Part shown: positions 60,454 through 64,000 of the stretch, one piece after another
Numbering within the stretch: position 1 is the first letter of the stretch
Layout of the letters: each line of letters starts with the position of its first letter
Translations under genes and position numbers: made by a program
Assembly: GCF_036884255.1 (NCBI RefSeq)
Contig: NZ_CP145605.1
Location: 4,402,001 to 4,466,000, forward strand
Direction: 5' to 3'
Source of the DNA: Paenibacillus tundrae
Lineage (GTDB): Bacteria > Bacillota > Bacilli > Paenibacillales > Paenibacillaceae
Length of the DNA stretch: 64,000 bases
Notes under the pieces: generated by a model
What the model saw: the letters and a program-made list of their open reading frames with translations, nothing else
What the model was told of the DNA's origin: nothing
The model's database searches: none

Positions 60454-61899
60454 TTAAAATGTTGCTTTTGGATCTTTCTTCAGCTTCTCAAGCATTTCAT
60501 TACCTTTGGCTGCCCACTCACCAAGCGCTTCTTTTGGTGTTTTCTTGTTATCAAGAACCTGATTGAAGTACTCCATCCCTTTGTCACTTACCTGCCAGAG
60601 ATTAGGCATCTTTTGATACAGTTTATCCAGGTTGTTATTCGTTGGTGGAACAGGCTTCAGCGTGTAAAATGCTTGGATATTATAGTCTAAGCCGTCTTTC
60701 GGTTTAATAAAGCTTTTCCGGGATACCATCTCATAGCTGCTGCGTGCTTTGATTTTGGCCCAGTCCTCACTGTTCATATACTTGATTAATTCCCAGGCAT
60801 CATCTGGATTTTGAGCAGAACTATTGATGGACATCAAGCTGCTCAAATAGATGTTGCCTCCAATTTCAGGAGCCTCAGGGTGTACCGGTGGTGTAACCAC
60901 ATCCCATTCTACCTTTGTGAATCCTTCCATTTTATCCGCATTTTTGTTGGCATCAATGAGCTGGTTAATGTAGCTGTAGTCGCCGATAACCATCGCTGCT
61001 TTGCTGCTGAGGAACAGATCGCCCTGAAGCGGATTATATCTTCCGTTTGGATCCTGATCCTGCGGTTCATCGCCTTTAGGAATGATTTTGTCGATAGCCA
61101 GCTTGCTAACGGTACTCCATACTTTTTCCCATTGCGGTGAATCAACGGTCATTTTCTCTGCTTTATCATCAAATATTTTCAGTTGTAGAGAATTGTAATA
61201 CTGCTGCATGGAGTAGTATGGTGAGCCACCTTGATACGTACTGAAGGAGAAGCCAAACACATGGTCTTTGCCTTCACCTTTGGTCATACGGGTCGCTAAG
61301 TTAAGGATATCATCCCAAGTCATGTTATCTGTTGGTGGCTCTACGCCTGCCTTCTGGAACATTCCTTTATTAAAGAATAGAGCAGAAGAAGAGAACGTTG
61401 GCGTCAATGCATAGATACTTTGATCTCCTAAATCTTTAATGCCCTCCAGTACACTTGGCACAATATCCGTTGTATCGAATTTGTCTTCTTGCATCAATGG
61501 ATCCAACTGTTTCAACATATTTTCCTGAATTAGAGACTTAACGGTAGCGGTATCCGCAACGATAACATCGACTGGGTTGTCTCCAGTCATAATTTTCTTC
61601 AGGCTCTCTACCGTATCGGGAATCTCCTGATTCTCCCCCTGCGTTCCATAACCATAACTGCTCTGTTCAACCGCAGGAACAACTTCAACCGTGATATTCG
61701 GATGAGTCAATTCAAACGCATCTGTAAACTGTTGGCGGAAATAACTGTCATCTTGACCGCCCCATAGTGTCGCTACGCGTAAAACACGCTGTTCCGTGTC
61801 CTTAGCCTCACTTGCCGTACAGCCTGCTAACAATGGCAAAGCTAAACTCGCAGTCGCCAAGACAGCGAGCACCCGTTTTCCCCACAACCTGTTCTTCAT
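60454..61899 (-). CDS. extracellular solute-binding lipoprotein (sugar-binding family 1-like)
   Basis: 481 residues with a lipoprotein signal (MKNRLWGKRVLAVLATASLA then LPLLAGC, Cys 27) and a two-lobed binding fold (RVATLWGGQDDSYFRQQFTD, TWDDILNLATRMTKGEG, DDAWELIKYMNSEDWAKI). Such proteins normally deliver sugars or peptides to MalFG-type importers, but here it is encoded behind an FtsX/MacB-type ABC pair, an unusual partner. ATG 61899 follows AGGGGG; the ATG at 61920 has no site. The gene starts within four bases of the upstream stop. Confidence 0.85.
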   Translation of the reverse strand: MKNRLWGKRVLAVLATASLALPLLAGCTASEAKDTEQRVLRVATLWGGQDDSYFRQQFTDAFELTHPNITVEVVPAVEQSSYGYGTQGENQEIPDTVESLKKIMTGDNPVDVIVADTATVKSLIQENMLKQLDPLMQEDKFDTTDIVPSVLEGIKDLGDQSIYALTPTFSSSALFFNKGMFQKAGVEPPTDNMTWDDILNLATRMTKGEGKDHVFGFSFSTYQGGSPYYSMQQYYNSLQLKIFDDKAEKMTVDSPQWEKVWSTVSKLAIDKIIPKGDEPQDQDPNGRYNPLQGDLFLSSKAAMVIGDYSYINQLIDANKNADKMEGFTKVEWDVVTPPVHPEAPEIGGNIYLSSLMSINSSAQNPDDAWELIKYMNSEDWAKIKARSSYEMVSRKSFIKPKDGLDYNIQAFYTLKPVPPTNNNLDKLYQKMPNLWQVSDKGMEYFNQVLDNKKTPKEALGEWAAKGNEMLEKLKKDPKATF

Positions 61900-61919
61900 C
61901 TCCCAATTCCCCCTATTCA

Positions 61920-62783
61920 TTATCTTGGCGGTGTAATCACAATACGTTCACCGTCAAATTCCAATGTAGCCCGATTGTCGATGGATAAGGCCTCCAGATA
62001 CTCCTTAGGTACCTGCAGACGTCCTGCCCGGTCAATAATGACAAATGCTTCATGTATATCCTGAGCACCCATCTGTGATAAGCCTTGATCATCATCCAAG
62101 TTCGGGTTACGTTTCACAAACTCCGTACTCGTCAGTCCATCACGGATCGCAACAATGCGATCCACCTTACCTGCAAGCGTTAAGTCATGCGTAACAATGA
62201 CAATCGTGACGCCTAGTTCTTTGTTCATTTTGCGAAAAATCCCCATAATGGTGTCACAAGTCTCGGAATCCACTGATCCCGTAGGTTCATCGGCAAGCAG
62301 CAGCTTTGGCCGGTTTGATAGAGATATTGCGATAGCAACCCGCTGCTGCTCTCCACCTGATAACTGATGCAGCTTGTTATGCATCCGATCCTTGAGTCCT
62401 ACCCACTCTAATAGCTGCATGGCATAGGCACGATCACGCTTACCCCCAAGAATCATAGGTGTTTCCACGTTTTCGAGTGCTGTGAGATAAGGCAGTAGGT
62501 TTCGACCATTGTTTTGCCAGATGAAGCCTACTGTATGGCGTTTGTACTCCACGAGTTGCGCATCCGTCATCTTGAGCAGATCCCAATCGCCTACAAAGGC
62601 TGTACCTGCTGTCGGACGATCCAGTCCACCCAGAATATTGAGCAACGTTGATTTCCCGCTACCACTATTACCGATGATCGCCATCATCTCACCTTGGTTG
62701 ACCGTCAAATTGAGACCTTGAAGGGCAACGACTTCCACATCGCTGGATTTAAAAATTTTCACAAGTCCTTCGCATTGGATCAC
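61920..62783 (-). CDS. MacB/LolD-type ABC ATPase with an AbrB-like C-terminal tail
   Basis: 287 residues. ABC core: GNSGSGKST (Walker A), LSGGEQQRVA (signature), LLLADEPTG (Walker B), and the switch His in VTHD. The C-terminal 40 residues are not part of an ordinary ABC subunit: VIIDRAGRLQVPKEYLEALS reads like the first half of a SpoVT/AbrB swapped hairpin (VxxxGRxxIPxxxRxxLGI..). The stop overlaps the start of the next open frame, and the permease ends two bases upstream. Confidence 0.85.
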   Translation of the reverse strand: MIQCEGLVKIFKSSDVEVVALQGLNLTVNQGEMMAIIGNSGSGKSTLLNILGGLDRPTAGTAFVGDWDLLKMTDAQLVEYKRHTVGFIWQNNGRNLLPYLTALENVETPMILGGKRDRAYAMQLLEWVGLKDRMHNKLHQLSGGEQQRVAIAISLSNRPKLLLADEPTGSVDSETCDTIMGIFRKMNKELGVTIVIVTHDLTLAGKVDRIVAIRDGLTSTEFVKRNPNLDDDQGLSQMGAQDIHEAFVIIDRAGRLQVPKEYLEALSIDNRATLEFDGERIVITPPR

Positions 62784-62785
62784 GT

Positions 62786-64000
62786 TTACCTCTCCTCTCC
62801 CATTTTGACCGCCTGGTGTACCCGTAGTCTACGAATCTGCCATAGCAGCATCGTAGCCCCAATAATGAGCATAACGACGGTCACGCCGTACAGTTGCAAC
62901 ATGTCCTTCTCTTCAAACACAATTCGGAATGGTGGCACCTGTGCAGATACATTATCTGTCGTTTGTAGAAATGGTAAGAATAGACGACTCGATACTTGAC
63001 CAATTCCAATGCCGAGAAGGATCGACAAACCCGCCGTGAACACCTGCTCCAGTAACAACATCCCACTTAATTGAGCCCGAGATAATCCCATGGCGCGCAG
63101 AACGCCGAACTGTACGACACGTCCTGAGAGGTTGAAGAACCAGTACAGAATATAACCAATCAAAGATATAATGACCGATACAAGGAAGCCGAGACTCAAT
63201 ATACCGAATACGCCGCCCCGTGATGGATGTTTCCCCTGCGTTACCAGTTCGGTACGCACGTCACGGACAGATGATAGCTCAATACCTTCTGCCGCAAGTT
63301 TTTCCATCAGTGGTGCAACTTTGGCATCCGGCTTCATCTTCAGCCAGACTTCATAAGGAATAAGTGGTACTTGATCATAGATATAATCCAGATTCGCAAT
63401 AAAGAACGGTGTCTGATCTGGATACTGTGCAGGCCAGTATGGAAGAATGCCGAATATAACAAATTCAATCGCTTGACCTTGCACACCAATGGAGACTAAA
63501 TCCCCGGTTTTGAGCTTATACTTATCAGCAAATTTGGAGGAAACCAATACAGCTCCTTCATATTTACCGAGCAAATCAAGGTACTTATAAGGATGTGCAG
63601 GGAAAAGATCGTTACGGAACCAGCCTACTTGGGCAAAATCCACATTATCAATTCCTACGAGCATCCCCTGTCCACCTGATTTTCCAGACACGATGATGTT
63701 TCCCTTGGTCTGCATCACCCTTGCTGCATGCTCTACTCCGTCTAAACTGCGGAACACTTCAAAGGGTGGCTCAGAATAGATCACTTTGGTCGGTTGTGAA
63801 CCTCCACCAGGAGCACCTCCGCCCCCACCAGCGCCACCGCCTCCACCTGGTGCACCTCCACCAGCAGAGCCTCCGCCACTGTTGCCGCCTCCTTGCTGCC
63901 CTCCGCCTGAACCGCCACTTTGGCCGGAACCTTGTGGGGTCACTTCAGGAGAACCTTCCCATACCGTCTGCATAATGACATCTGTTCCATATCGGTATAG
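62786..64000 (-). CDS. FtsX-like ABC permease with Gly-rich linker, N-terminus outside window
   Basis: At least 404 residues; the frame is open to the right edge, so the N-terminal membrane helix and part of the outside domain are missing. The C-terminal core has three helices (GVFGILSLGFLVSVIISLIG, LEQVFTAGLSILLGIGIG, LYGVTVVMLIIGATMLLWQI) of the MacB/FtsX family. A 40-residue Gly/Ala/Pro tract (about 63790-63930) precedes the outer domain. First in the operon with the ATPase and the binding protein. Confidence 0.85.
   Translation of the reverse strand, partial: LYRYGTDVIMQTVWEGSPEVTPQGSGQSGGSGGGQQGGGNSGGGSAGGGAPGGGGGAGGGGGAPGGGSQPTKVIYSEPPFEVFRSLDGVEHAARVMQTKGNIIVSGKSGGQGMLVGIDNVDFAQVGWFRNDLFPAHPYKYLDLLGKYEGAVLVSSKFADKYKLKTGDLVSIGVQGQAIEFVIFGILPYWPAQYPDQTPFFIANLDYIYDQVPLIPYEVWLKMKPDAKVAPLMEKLAAEGIELSSVRDVRTELVTQGKHPSRGGVFGILSLGFLVSVIISLIGYILYWFFNLSGRVVQFGVLRAMGLSRAQLSGMLLLEQVFTAGLSILLGIGIGQVSSRLFLPFLQTTDNVSAQVPPFRIVFEEKDMLQLYGVTVVMLIIGATMLLWQIRRLRVHQAVKMGEER

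Overview
The window looks like a chromosomal segment of a Gram-positive, spore-forming Firmicute, most probably Paenibacillus. The evidence is AGGAGG-type ribosome binding sites almost everywhere, frequent TTG and GTG starts, a CcpA repressor and a cre site, a bacillithiol-system protein (YtxJ), two YjcZ-family sporulation miniproteins, SpeA, YktB, AcsA/AcuA, and tRNAs without encoded CCA. I see no insertion sequence, prophage or CRISPR array. All names rest on reading the translations and motifs by eye; no database search was run.

Layout. 1-5000: a 5'-complete but truncated M29 aminopeptidase, a lipoprotein, a GAF-GGDEF diguanylate cyclase, then rpsD with its own promoter and a structured leader. 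5100-9200: an XRE-regulator/membrane-protein pair with two palindromic operator-like repeats, then a class A penicillin-binding protein with C-terminal Fn3 modules. 9200-14400: central carbon control, with acsA and acuA divergent around a cre site, mtnN, ccpA and ytxJ. 14500-22750: a zinc-ribbon protein, a DJ-1/PfpI protein, the nagE-ptsI PTS operon without ptsH, a CoA-binding protein, an unusual EPSP synthase (aroA), a rhodanese and aroK. 23000-33000: gndA, an unrecognised protein, yktB, an MFS transporter, speA, a DUF1292 protein, a secreted copper-amine-oxidase-N-like protein and an M1 peptidase.

33000-38500 is the most irregular part. It holds a 5'-broken lipoprotein gene, a lone tRNA-Val(GAC) with a near-consensus promoter beside a decayed tRNA fragment, several tiny genes, and a two-gene operon (wHTH plus WYL-like miniprotein) whose promoter is covered by two LexA/SOS boxes. 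It also holds a manganese catalase gene interrupted by a single in-frame TAG. 38800-42760 is a Fur-box-controlled iron-siderophore operon (two FecCD permeases plus an exporter-type ABC protein). 43000-50000 holds a glycerophosphodiesterase, a LOG protein, a YjcZ miniprotein, ung and an M16C protease. 50300-60100 mixes stress and sporulation genes, a LOV-domain histidine kinase (blue-light sensor), a NucB-like nuclease, a methyltransferase-TPR protein and tRNAs Leu, Ile2 and fMet. 60100-64000 ends with an operon joining an FtsX-type permease, a MacB-type ATPase carrying an AbrB-like C-terminal tail, and an extracellular solute-binding lipoprotein.

How parts fit together: CcpA, the PTS enzyme I and the CcpA-type operator at acsA/acuA belong to one carbon-catabolite circuit. 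AcuA is the known acetylating regulator of AcsA. The Fur box and siderophore permeases form an iron-starvation unit. The LexA-box operon is the best candidate here for an undescribed system.
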